Source of the DNA: Clostridiaceae bacterium
Lineage (GTDB): Bacteria > Bacillota > Clostridia > Lachnospirales > Lachnospiraceae
Assembly: GCA_910575435.1 (NCBI GenBank)
Contig: CAJTGI010000008.1
Location: 1 to 64,000 of the forward strand
Direction of reading: 5' to 3'
DNA length: 64,000 nt
Shown piece after piece: positions 51,783 through 60,312 of this stretch (positions are counted from its first letter, which is position 1; every line of letters begins with the position of its first letter). The notes under the pieces are model-generated. The model worked only from the letters and a program-made list of their open reading frames with translations, did not search any database and had not been told where the DNA came from. The position numbers and the translations under genes were made by a program.

Positions 51783-53350
51783 AGTTCTTCGCTAAATTTC
51801 ACCACCATCACGCCATCAATCATTTTTATGCCGCCCTTATTAGGGAAGCAAGGCATCTCCTTTACCTCGGAACAATCTTGAAATTGGGCGGACTGTTCGT
51901 CCGAACACAGATTTATCTTGTAATTCAATACATTTGCCAAATATGATCGCCACACGGCACTGTAAGTAATCTGATCACTGCTCTTTGAGCCCGTAAGTGC
52001 GCCAACATTTCCTTCTTCCAACACAAGTTCCTCGTCTGCCAAAGGATAGCCAAGCAATGCCACCGATGTCTCACCGTAGGAATACTCTTCCTGCTGTTCC
52101 AACAAGCTTAGCATAGACGTAACTCGGGAAAGCGTCGCCTGTCTCTCCGCATCCTTTTTCACATAAACTGTATTAGCAGTCTGGATATTTGAAATTATAA
52201 CCAGAGCAATCAAGGCTAATGCCACCATGCGCCCCCTCTTCTTCCAAAGCATTGCCTCCCCATCCTTTTGCTTTGTTCCCAAAACAATCATAGGTATATA
52301 TATAAGCCATAGTGCATATATCATTAAATCGTGGGACATTCCATCTAAAAACCCGGATATATTCATGACAAAAGGCGTGACAACTACCAGTATCGCAGTC
52401 AAAACCTTCTCTCCCACGCCTATTTTCCACCATCTCTTCATGCCCATAAAAAAAACATAACAAAGAAGAAATCCATGAATTAAACTCACCATAGGATATC
52501 GAAAAGTAGTTATGGGAGATAGCAAAAAAGCATTCAAAAGATTTACATAGGCAACATATATGCGTGTTTGCAGAGTTATAGATGCATTAGAAATATTTGA
52601 CAAACTATTGTAGGATGAGGCATTTAAGCCCAGCCCCGATACATGGCCAGCGGCCAATGCCAGTCCCAGATATATCAGACAAGAAGCCAGGATGCACGCA
52701 ACAGCAAGCAAGCCTGATTTCATAATTGGGGAAAACTTCTTACCCTCCAGCAAATCCAGCAATAGCACAAACAATATAATAATCATGGTCACGGAAAGAT
52801 AACTCTGGTAAATGGACAACGCAGTCACCAAGGAAAATACCCCCAATATAATGCATGCTGCCCTTTTTAGGGAATGCCTATAATATCCATGCCAAGCATA
52901 GGCAGCCAGAACTGACATTAGCAGTGCAAAAGCATCTGCCCCTAAATCATGCATATAGGTAGAAATCAGGGATGTCATGGTGATATTTGTAGTCAAAACC
53001 CCCGATATCAGAATAATCTGCCATATCCTCTCTAACTGAAATATTCGACAAATCAAGATATTCGATATTCCTAAAAATAATAGTGCAAAAACTCCCGATA
53101 TCCAAGGCAAGGTAACAAAGCTGGATGTAAGGAATTTATAGGCGACAACGCCAAACCTTCCCAGACAAATTTTACCAGCATCCAATGCATGAAGTATCGC
53201 CAGGGAATCATGGGAAACGGTAAAATTTGCAAATGCATATAAATGTGCTGCTAATCCAAAAATAATAGTATAACAAAGCACCGTTTTTGACAATGCAAGC
53301 GCATCGCACCTGCTGTTCAAATATTTTCCAACAAAATTTTCTTCCGTCAT
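51767..53350 (-). CDS. GtrII-type membrane glucosyltransferase, paralogue 1
   Basis: This protein of about 527 residues has about ten membrane segments. YAFANFTVSHDSLAILHALD and GRFGVVAYKFLTSSFVTLPW match the Glucos_trans_II (PF14264, GtrII) family, which transfers glucose from a polyprenyl carrier to surface polysaccharide. It aligns along its whole length with the protein at 57566 (shared CRIFxLExxWQI, THDLGADxFALLMSV, NISGFLxGMSHDLMIYALW-type stretches). Start 53350 (MTEENFVGKYL) has GAGGTG and matches the paralogue's start. Its 3' end abuts repeat copy A. The promoter at 53473-53501 lies in a palindrome. Confidence 0.8.
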   Translation of the reverse strand: MTEENFVGKYLNSRCDALALSKTVLCYTIIFGLAAHLYAFANFTVSHDSLAILHALDAGKICLGRFGVVAYKFLTSSFVTLPWISGVFALLFLGISNILICRIFQLERIWQIILISGVLTTNITMTSLISTYMHDLGADAFALLMSVLAAYAWHGYYRHSLKRAACIILGVFSLVTALSIYQSYLSVTMIIILFVLLLDLLEGKKFSPIMKSGLLAVACILASCLIYLGLALAAGHVSGLGLNASSYNSLSNISNASITLQTRIYVAYVNLLNAFLLSPITTFRYPMVSLIHGFLLCYVFFMGMKRWWKIGVGEKVLTAILVVVTPFVMNISGFLDGMSHDLMIYALWLIYIPMIVLGTKQKDGEAMLWKKRGRMVALALIALVIISNIQTANTVYVKKDAERQATLSRVTSMLSLLEQQEEYSYGETSVALLGYPLADEELVLEEGNVGALTGSKSSDQITYSAVWRSYLANVLNYKINLCSDEQSAQFQDCSEVKEMPCFPNKGGIKMIDGVMVVKFSEELQDNS

Positions 53351-53472
53351 TTGACACCTCACTTCCACATCAAGCTGACATGTTTTTTTGAGGAGTGCAT
53401 CATGCGTATGCGTCAATTGGTTCAGGCTTTGCACTCAATTCTCTTACATAAAAAAACTTTTTCACCTCCTTG

Positions 53473-53519
53473 ATTTTAACCTGTTTCAGGTTAACAGTCA
53501 AGCACGAGGAAAATATAAT
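53473..53519. promoter_or_regulatory. divergent overlapping promoters with a 19-bp palindrome
   Basis: TTAACCTGTTTCAGGTTAA (53476-53494) is a perfect palindrome. Leftward: TTGACT (53496-53501), 17 bases, TAAAAT (53473-53478) toward the GtrII-like gene. Rightward: TTAACA (53491-53496), 17 bases, TATAAT (53514-53519) toward the XRE gene. One operator could control both directions. The likely ligand is the adjacent XRE protein. Confidence 0.75.
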
Positions 53520-53564
53520 AGATACTTACTTCATAATACATAATTTTAGAAAGGAAGTATCACT

Positions 53565-53801
53565 ATGCCAAAATACCATCGAATAAGAGATCTGAGAGAA
53601 GATATGGATATCAACCAGACGCAATTTGCCAAAAAACTGGGAATGTCCCAGACTGGCTATTCAAAATATGAAACCGGGGAAAACGATATTCCCACGGATA
53701 TCTTAATCAAGATTGCCGACATACATAAAACCAGCACAGATTATTTGCTGGGAAGGACGGACATGAAGAAGCCATACGCCCGGTCAAAAGAACGGAATTA
53801 A
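53565..53801 (+). CDS. XRE-family helix-turn-helix regulator
   Basis: This 78-residue protein has a Cro/CI-type DNA-binding domain: IRDLREDMDINQTQFAKKLG, SQTGYSKYETGENDIPTDIL, KIADIHKTSTDYLLGRTD. It is a short single-domain repressor type. A GAAAGGAAG site precedes the ATG. It is divergent from GtrII paralogue 1 across the palindrome at 53476, so autoregulation together with control of the transferase is likely. The second copy of this promoter (59300-59374) has no XRE gene behind it. Confidence 0.9.
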   Translation: MPKYHRIRDLREDMDINQTQFAKKLGMSQTGYSKYETGENDIPTDILIKIADIHKTSTDYLLGRTDMKKPYARSKERN

Positions 53802-53833
53802 AAAAACACAAAATATCAAAAAAATAGCCCGTC

Positions 53834-54489
53834 ATCTTGCCAGGCCCGCTTATCATTATATCATAATTCATGCCATGGTTTCTGGCATAATCCAAGTTGC
53901 AAAGCAACTTGCAAAATAAATACGCCAGTATTTATTTTGTCATAATTTTACAGATGCAGGGTATTTATTCACAGCACAATATTGTAGGATCACGAAAGGC
54001 TTTCTTAAAGTCATTCGTATCGATATCGAAATAAAAAGCATGCTTGAAAAAGCCATGGGATATGCTATAATGATAAAAATATAAATTCAAAAGACAGGCA
54101 CCGACATCATGAAAAAAGCGGTCACTGGGCATTATTATAAATTAGAACGAAGCAGTTGAAAAAGCAGCAGATTTTATGACTGGAGGCTAATTATGGTTAA
54201 GCATATTATTTTATGGAAATTAAAGGATGAACTTTCGTCCGAGGAAAAAATATCTGTGATTAAGAACATCAAGGAACAGTTGGAATCCCTAGATGGAAAG
54301 ATTCCCGGACTGACTGGAATCATTGTCCGCACAGAACCCCTGGCTTCCTCCAATGCGGATGTCATGCTGGACAGCACTTTGGAGAGCGAAGAGGCCCTGA
54401 AAGGATACCAGTCCCATCCGGAACATGTAAAAGTTGCAGACACCTATGTGCGCCCCTACACGGAAGTGCGCATGTGCATGGATTACGAA
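53834..54489 (+). repeat. large direct repeat, copy B
   Basis: It is nearly identical to 51172-51773 over its whole length and carries the intact Dabb-domain gene with its promoter. It contains small perfect hairpins such as AAGTTGC/GCAACTT near 53895. Together with copy A it brackets about 2 kb holding GtrII paralogue 1 and the XRE gene. Confidence 0.95.
54044..54071 (+). promoter_or_regulatory. promoter of the Dabb-domain gene
   Basis: TTGAAA (54044-54049), 16 bases, TATAAT (54066-54071), about 120 bases before the ATG. The same promoter exists in copy A. Confidence 0.65.
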
Positions 54490-54495
54490 ATGTAG
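54193..54495 (+). CDS. Dabb (stress-responsive A/B barrel) family protein
   Basis: The 100 residues MVKHIILWKLKDELSSEEKI, ALKGYQSHPEHVKVADTYVR and VRMCMDYEM are typical of Dabb dimeric alpha/beta-barrel proteins. His in HIILWKL and HPEH are the usual conserved residues. The biochemical role is unknown for most members. A GGAGG site precedes the ATG. This is the intact copy; a broken copy lies at 51554. Confidence 0.88.
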   Translation: MVKHIILWKLKDELSSEEKISVIKNIKEQLESLDGKIPGLTGIIVRTEPLASSNADVMLDSTLESEEALKGYQSHPEHVKVADTYVRPYTEVRMCMDYEM

Positions 54496-54585
54496 GACGC
54501 ATTGTTATAAATCCTAACTGCCTTATAATACAGGCTTGACGAAATTATTAAAATACAAAACGGAGCAGAAAGAGGGTACAAAGAA

Positions 54586-55551
54586 ATGGGAATAAATCTT
54601 GACAAGCCACATTTGTGGAAACAAGACATTATTCAATCCGTGGATTTATACAATACATGATTTATGGATTTTGCGCCTAAAGCATTCAGAGAAACCCGCA
54701 TTTCAACAGCAAAGAGCATTGAAGAAACGCTGAGAAAAACAAACTATCTAAACAATGTTTCGCCAGAAATATTACAAAAACACCCAGAGGTTTTACCTAT
54801 TTTGAGAATGTCCACTTGTCCCCCAATAGCAAAGGACAGATTAATAGGATTATCTGGAGTTTCAAAGAGTCTTGTGCAGAATATGGAAGATTCAAAAAAT
54901 CCCCATATTTCTCCGAGGATGAAAAAATCAAAACTAACAATAGAGCTACAGAAAATATCCAACATTATCATTAAAATGGCCGACCCTGATATCTTTACAT
55001 GGCTGTCTGAAAAGCGGAATCCTGACGAAACGGAAATTATGCGTTTCTCAACTATAGTGGCAGATAGACTATGTGGAGCCATTGCAAACCCTATCATCCG
55101 TAATGCACAAGAAAAGCGCCAACTTGCAGCCATAAAGAACCAATTGGAAAATAAAGGGTATACGTTGTCAGAAAGTGGTGTACGGTATGATGAAATGAAT
55201 CCCGGTTCATTTTCATTTCACACAAACATACCTGTATATGTAGCAGAAGAACAGGATAAAACGGTAAATATTTCTGTTGATGTTGCAATTATGCCACTCT
55301 CAGCAAGAACCGGGGATATGCCTTTACTATTAGAGGCAAAATCGGCGGGTGACTTTACAAATGTTAACAAGCGACGTAAAGAAGAAGCCGTAAAAATGCA
55401 ACAATTAAGAAGCACGTATGGGAATAAAGTATCATATTCACTGTTTTTATGTGGTTACTTTGATTCCGGTTATTTGGGCTATGAAGCAGCAGAGGGGATA
55501 GATTGGATATGGGAACACAGAATAAAGGACATAAATCAATTAGGGATTTGA
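54586..55551 (+). pseudogene. XamI-like type II restriction endonuclease with in-frame TGA
   Basis: A start at 54586 with GAGGG upstream reads MGINLDKPHLWKQDIIQSVD and LYNT, then TGA at 54658-54660. The same frame then continues FMDFAPKAFRETR for 295 more residues, where a Trp (TGG) would be expected. The C-terminus (LCGYFDSGYLGYEAAEGIDW, IWEHRI) and the PD-(D/E)xK-like D...EAK (VDVAIMPLSARTGD, LLLEAKSAGD) point to the XamI family (PF09572, GTCGAC). Translation could only resume at ATG 54664, which has no ribosome binding site. The enzyme is therefore probably inactive or weakly made. The family name is from recall of the C-terminal motif. Confidence 0.7.
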
Positions 55552-57059
55552 AAAAAAGAGAGCAATCCCGCTCCACCATGCAAGAAACGATTGACAAGAA
55601 AAGGTCTATTGAAGATCGTCGCAAATCCGGACAGTTTTCAACACCTTATGAATTAGCAAAAGAAATCGTTTCATTCGGACTTAGCCTTTTGGATACTGAT
55701 GAAATTACATTTTTGGAGCCGTGCATAGGAAGCGGTGCGTTTTATTCTGCCCTCTTAAATGAAACAAATGGAAACCATACTATTACATCTGCAATGGGAA
55801 TAGAAATTGACCCCATATATTATGATTGCGCAAAAAAACTTTGGAACGACACAGGCATAAAGATTATTAATGATAATTTTCTCAACATTAAGCCTGATAG
55901 GAAGTACAATTTTGTTTTGACTAATCCACCGTATGTACGTCACCATTACTTATCACAGGACGAAAAGACACATCTTGCCGAATCAGAAAGAAAAGAAACG
56001 GGAATTAATATATCTAAATTAGCAGGGTTGTACTGTCATTTTATCCTATTAGCAAACAAATGGCTTGCTCCAAGCGCTATATGTGGCTGGCTTATTCCAA
56101 GTGAGTTCATGGATGTGAATTATGGAAGTGCGATAAAAGATTATTTGTTAAATCATGTTCATTTACTCAGAATACACCGCTATGACCCAGATCATTCTAT
56201 ATTTTCAGATGCTTTAGTTTCGTCTTGTGTTGTTTGGTTCAAAAACGAAACTGTTACTTATGATTATGATGTAGAATTTACTTTTAACGGCACACATGAT
56301 AACCCGATACAAAAAAAATGGGTAACGAAATCAGAATTGATGAGGGAGCGTAAATGGACACGTTTTCCTGAAAAAGAGATACGAGGCAAAGAGATTAATA
56401 GAGTAACATTAGGAGACTTCTTTGAAATAAAAAGAGGGCTCGCAACAGGTGATAATAATTTCTTTATTATGAGCCGCGATAAAATAACAGAGTTAGGTAT
56501 GGACATGTTATTTTTCAAACCTATCTTGCCAAGCCCCAGAAACTTGAAAACTGATTTTGTAAGTTCTGACAGGGACGGAATACCGCAAATTGAACCGCAA
56601 TACTTTTTATTGGATTGCGAACTGCCAGAACAGGAAATTGAGAAAAACCATCCTGCAACGTGGGATTATCTGCAAAGCGGAGTAGAAAAAACAAGCAAAA
56701 AGTATCTTTGTAGAAGTAGAAAAAAATGGTATTGGCAAGAACAAAGAGAATCAACATATTTCCTATGTTCATACATGGGGAGAAGCAAAGATAATAGTTC
56801 GCCTATTCGGTTTATATTAAACCTATCAGAAGCGATTGCAACTAACTCGTATTTGATGCTATACCCTAAAGATCGCTTGCAACAAGCAATTTTTTCAGAT
56901 CCCAATTCTGTGTATAAAATATGGGAAATGCTAAAAAAAATAAACAAAAATGAGATTGAAGAAGAAGGGCGCATTTATGGTGGTGGACTAAAGAAAATTG
57001 AACCAAGAGAGCTTGCAAAGGTTCCGTGCAGCGATTTGATCAATCTCTGCATGGTGTAG
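55509..57059 (+). CDS. class I adenine-specific DNA methyltransferase (XamI/Eco57I type)
   Basis: This protein of about 516 residues has the SAM motif FLEPCIGSGAFYSALL, the catalytic NPPY in NFVLTNPPYVRHH and a helix-rich C-terminal target-recognition part with LGDFFEIKRGLATGDNNFFI. It should protect host DNA from the upstream endonuclease. It overlaps the endonuclease 3' end by about 40 bases. Starts at 55509 or 55578 (MQETIDKKRSIE) are possible and neither has a strong site. The frame is intact although the endonuclease is not, the usual order of decay for restriction systems. Base composition is AT-rich. Confidence 0.85.
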   Translation: MGTQNKGHKSIRDLKKREQSRSTMQETIDKKRSIEDRRKSGQFSTPYELAKEIVSFGLSLLDTDEITFLEPCIGSGAFYSALLNETNGNHTITSAMGIEIDPIYYDCAKKLWNDTGIKIINDNFLNIKPDRKYNFVLTNPPYVRHHYLSQDEKTHLAESERKETGINISKLAGLYCHFILLANKWLAPSAICGWLIPSEFMDVNYGSAIKDYLLNHVHLLRIHRYDPDHSIFSDALVSSCVVWFKNETVTYDYDVEFTFNGTHDNPIQKKWVTKSELMRERKWTRFPEKEIRGKEINRVTLGDFFEIKRGLATGDNNFFIMSRDKITELGMDMLFFKPILPSPRNLKTDFVSSDRDGIPQIEPQYFLLDCELPEQEIEKNHPATWDYLQSGVEKTSKKYLCRSRKKWYWQEQRESTYFLCSYMGRSKDNSSPIRFILNLSEAIATNSYLMLYPKDRLQQAIFSDPNSVYKIWEMLKKINKNEIEEEGRIYGGGLKKIEPRELAKVPCSDLINLCMV

Positions 57060-57084
57060 TAATGCCAATACTCTTTTAGTAATC

Positions 57085-57270
57085 TCAAAGAAATAAAAAG
57101 GTGTGCAATCCAGCGCACCTTTTTATTGCTCCAAAATGCAAAGTTTTTCTATTCTCATTTCTTTTTATATTGTATATTGTCTTGTTATCTATCCCACCCT
57201 TTTTTATCAAGTAATATTGAGATATTCCTTTCTTTTCCATGATTCTCCAAAGCGGACTGTAATCAACCAT
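57085..57270 (-). pseudogene. truncated helix-turn-helix regulator
   Basis: From ATG 57270, with GGAGG 4 bases upstream, the frame reads MVDYSPLWRIMEKKGISQYY and LIKKGGIDNKTIYNIKRNEN, the first helices of small Cro/CI-like regulators. The usual second half (recognition and dimer part) is missing, and the frame runs into the terminator of the methyltransferase gene. It looks like the 5' remnant of a regulator gene cut when the restriction system arrived or rearranged. Confidence 0.5.
57095..57124 (+). terminator. terminator of the restriction-modification operon
   Basis: AAAAAGGTG (57095-57103) pairs with CACCTTTTT (57116-57124), with GC pairs inside. It lies 36 bases after the methyltransferase stop. 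Confidence 0.8.
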
Positions 57271-57565
57271 AAAACCTCCGATCCCGAAAGCTTGAATGCA
57301 AAATGCCAAAAGCGTAATATAAACCAATTAAATATTACTTCCTCTTAGAATTATTAATTATATGCATTGCCCACTGCAATGGGAACTGATTGTGGAAAAG
57401 TATGCAAAATTAGTGGAAGACCTGATTGACTAAAGAAGCCAGAGACAAAATCAGATGCTGCCCCGAACTCCCTGAAAAACAAACCCTCCCTTGGGAAAAT
57501 TTTACTTTCATGGGATAGCCCCATCGAATCAGGCAAGTTCGTTTCCCCACATTCACGAACAATAC
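57271..57565. other. interval with short decayed coding remnants
   Basis: No intact gene. Plus-strand pieces such as CPLQWELIVEKYAKLVEDLI (57363-57431) and CCPELPEKQTLPWENFTFMG (about 57453-57514) look protein-like but are in different frames. They suggest remnants of a lost gene; no family is recognised. Confidence 0.3.
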
Positions 57566-59152
57566 TTAGTAATAGCCATCATTGCTTAGTTTTACCACAA
57601 TAATTCCATCTATCATTCTCACTCCGCCCCAACTCGGAAAGCATGGCATTTCCATTACCTCGGGACGTATTCGTAATTGGTTTGCCTGATTCGCATCGCA
57701 CAAATTGAGACGATAGCTTAATACATCTGCCAAATAAGAATTCCAAACAATGCTATAAGTTATTTGAGCCGCGCCAGCCCCTGTAAGATCTGAGATGTTT
57801 CCTTCCTGAAGCATGGTTTCTTCATTGCTTAAAGGATATCCTATCAAGGCAACCGGGGTCTCCCCATACACATACCCCTCCTGTTGTTCAATCGCCGTAA
57901 GAATTGACGTGACGCGGGAAATAGTAGCCTGCCTCTCCACATCTTTTTTCATATAAACAGTATTGGAAGTCTGTATATTTTGGAAAATAAGCACCCCAAT
58001 CAATGCGACTGCCGCAATACGCCCTCTTTTTTTCCACAATATTGTTTCCTCATCATTTTCCCTTGATGCAAGAACAATAATTGGAATATACACTAACCAT
58101 ACGGCATAAATCATCAAATCGTGGGACATTCCGTTTAAGAATCCTGAAATGTTCATGGCAAAGGGCATAACCACAATCATAATTACAGTTAATACCTTTT
58201 CTTTTATTCCAATCTTCCACCATCTCCTTGCAAAAAGCAGTACAAAAAATAACAAAAGCCCACCATTAATATAACTCACCATGGGATAGCGAAAAGAGGA
58301 TATGGGATGATGAATAAAAGCTTTCCATACATTAGAATATGCAGTAGATATTCTGGTTGAAAATGATATGGAGTTATTGGTCATATTGGAAATGCTATTA
58401 TACCCCTCCGTAATCTTTGGCCAGCCAGAAATGTCACACGCCACATCTATCAGAGGTAAATAAATTAAACAGGAAATCAGGATGCATCCCACTGCAATAA
58501 ATCCTGCTTTCATTACTTGCCAAAATGATTTTCCCTCTAACAGATCTATGAAAAGCACAAACATAATAAGCACTATTGTCACAGAAAGATATGCCTGATA
58601 AATGGATAACATGATAATCAACGACAATATTCCTGCGAATGCGGATAAAAATTTATATATTAATTTTTTTGTAGGAGATTTATAAAAATTAGTCCAAATA
58701 TATGCTGCAACAACAGACATGAGAAGGGCAAACGTATCTGCTCCCAAGTCATGTGTATATGTTGCGATCAGAGATGTAATCGTCGTATTTGTTACCATGA
58801 TTCCGGATACTAACATGATCTGCCATACTTTCTCTAAGCCAAATATTCTACAAATTAGGACATTGGCTATGCCCAAAAATAATAAGGCAATGATGCCAGC
58901 TGTCCAGGGCAATGTCACAAAACTACTTGTAATATATTTGTACAATACAACTCCAAACCGCCCCAATTGAACTTTAACCTCATCTAACGAATGGAGATTG
59001 AGAAGCGAATCATGAGAAAGTGTAAAATTGGCAAAAGCATATAAATGCCCTATCAAACCAAACAAAAACGTATAAATAATCCCATATTTTGCCGCATTAT
59101 AAGTGTCACATCTGAACTGTAAATGTTTTTTTACAAAATTCCCTTTTTCCAT
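57566..59152 (-). CDS. GtrII-type membrane glucosyltransferase, paralogue 2
   Basis: This 528-residue protein has about ten membrane segments and the Glucos_trans_II pattern (YAFANFTLSHDSLLNLHSLD, GRFGVVLYKYITSSFVTLPW, THDLGADTFALLMSVVAAYI). It is a full-length paralogue of the protein at 51767 and ends similarly (MPCFPSWGGVRMIDGIIVV). The start has GAAGTGAGGT in the same position as the paralogue. Its promoter segment (59300-59374) is a diverged copy of that before paralogue 1. It probably decorates a surface glycan. The acceptor is unknown. Confidence 0.8.
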   Translation of the reverse strand: MEKGNFVKKHLQFRCDTYNAAKYGIIYTFLFGLIGHLYAFANFTLSHDSLLNLHSLDEVKVQLGRFGVVLYKYITSSFVTLPWTAGIIALLFLGIANVLICRIFGLEKVWQIMLVSGIMVTNTTITSLIATYTHDLGADTFALLMSVVAAYIWTNFYKSPTKKLIYKFLSAFAGILSLIIMLSIYQAYLSVTIVLIMFVLFIDLLEGKSFWQVMKAGFIAVGCILISCLIYLPLIDVACDISGWPKITEGYNSISNMTNNSISFSTRISTAYSNVWKAFIHHPISSFRYPMVSYINGGLLLFFVLLFARRWWKIGIKEKVLTVIMIVVMPFAMNISGFLNGMSHDLMIYAVWLVYIPIIVLASRENDEETILWKKRGRIAAVALIGVLIFQNIQTSNTVYMKKDVERQATISRVTSILTAIEQQEGYVYGETPVALIGYPLSNEETMLQEGNISDLTGAGAAQITYSIVWNSYLADVLSYRLNLCDANQANQLRIRPEVMEMPCFPSWGGVRMIDGIIVVKLSNDGYY

Positions 59153-59299
59153 CGTCTACCTCACTTCCATACTCATACAGTATAACGCATGTTCACAAGG
59201 ATTTTGCACATACACCACTATTTTAATTTACTGCAATACTGCCCAAATCACTCAAAATACTGTTGATGTCCATGCTAAACTCCTATGACTACCAACAGT

Positions 59300-59328
59300 A
59301 GTCTAACCTATTTCAGTATAACAGTCAA
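59300..59328 (-). promoter_or_regulatory. promoter of GtrII paralogue 2 (diverged copy)
   Basis: On the minus strand TTGACT (59323-59328), 17 bases, TAGACT (59300-59305). The flanking 59304-59374 is about the same as 53477-53548, but the palindrome is damaged (ATACTG...TAGGTTA). A rightward TATAAT (59341-59346) is kept, with no regulator gene behind it. Confidence 0.65.
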
Positions 59329-59378
59329 GCACGAGGAAACTATAATAGATACTTACTTCATAATACATAATTTAGCTC

Positions 59379-60134
59379 CTACTTCAATATCTGCCTTGCA
59401 TGCGCCACCCTCTCCGGGCTGGGCGGCGCAACCCCCTCCAGGGGATACTTGATTCCCAAATTTTCCCACTTAAACACTCCCAGTGTATGATAGGGCAGCA
59501 CCTCTACCCGCTCCACCGTCTTCAGCGTGCCCACGAAATCAGCCAATGCCTGCAGCTGCCCGTCAGAATCCGTCCTCCCCGGCACCAGCACATGGCGAAT
59601 CCACATGGGCTGTCCCAGATCAGACATCTCCCTAGCCATATCCCGAATATTTTCCCCGGGCTGCCCGGTCAGCTGGCGATGCCCCTCCTCGTCCATATGC
59701 TTGATATCCAGCATCACCAGATCAGTCATTTTCATTAATTTCTTCCACTTAGAATAAAAAGGCTCCTCTCTGGAAAAAGGATTCCCGCTGGTATCCAGCA
59801 CGGTATGGATTCCCTTTTCCCTAGCAAGGGAAAATAATTCCAACAGAAAATCCATCTGTAGCAAGGGCTCGCCTCCGCTGACGGTAATGCCCCCCTCCTC
59901 GCCCCAGTAGGAACGGTAACGCCATGCCTTCTCGATCAGATCTGAAGCACGATAGGGCGTGCCTGCCCCCTTCTTCCAAGTATCCGGGTTGTGGCAGAAC
60001 TGGCACCGCATGTCGCACCCACTGAGGAAAATCACATACCGCACCCCCGGCCCGTCCGCAGAGCCAAAACTCTCCAGCGAATGCACATATCCCAAAACTT
60101 CCCCTCTATTGGCATCATGTTTCCTATTTTGCAT
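59379..60134 (-). CDS. pflA: pyruvate formate-lyase activating enzyme
   Basis: This protein of about 251 residues is a radical SAM enzyme that installs the glycyl radical on PflB. YVIFLSGCDMRCQFCHNPDT carries the CxxxCxxC iron-sulfur motif, then GGITVSGGEPLLQMDFLLEL and VMLDIKHMDEEGHRQLTGQP. Start 60134 (MQNRKHDANRGEV) has AAAGGAG 8 bases upstream; a longer frame to 60221 has none. It lies downstream of pflB in the same direction, with a hairpin between them. Confidence 0.95.
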   Translation of the reverse strand: MQNRKHDANRGEVLGYVHSLESFGSADGPGVRYVIFLSGCDMRCQFCHNPDTWKKGAGTPYRASDLIEKAWRYRSYWGEEGGITVSGGEPLLQMDFLLELFSLAREKGIHTVLDTSGNPFSREEPFYSKWKKLMKMTDLVMLDIKHMDEEGHRQLTGQPGENIRDMAREMSDLGQPMWIRHVLVPGRTDSDGQLQALADFVGTLKTVERVEVLPYHTLGVFKWENLGIKYPLEGVAPPSPERVAHARQILK

Positions 60135-60207
60135 CAAGTTTACTCCTTTAACATTCTTCTTTCCAATTCTCCCTAAAAATCCCTTAGCCGATCTCCAATA
60201 TCTAAAA

Positions 60208-60247
60208 ACGCCCTTAGCCATATATTACTATCTACAACTAAGAGCGT
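60208..60247 (-). other. intercistronic hairpin between pflB and pflA
   Basis: ACGCCCTTAG (60208-60217) pairs with CTAAGAGCGT (60238-60247) with one mismatch. It may lower pflA expression relative to pflB or protect the pflB mRNA end. Confidence 0.5.
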
Positions 60248-60312
60248 CTTCATACAGATTATTCTTGGGAAAACACAGCGAGGATAGGCAAATGCCAAAA
60301 GCCTTCCCCCGC

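Noticed and set aside
51172-54489. Phage attachment sites attL/attR
   Set aside because: The repeats are about 600 bases long with a gene inside and no integrase or phage genes lie between them. Tandem duplication explains them better.
48117-54495. Integrative element at tRNA-Lys
   Set aside because: No integrase gene and no copy of the tRNA 3' end was found downstream. The duplicated region is about 3 kb away.
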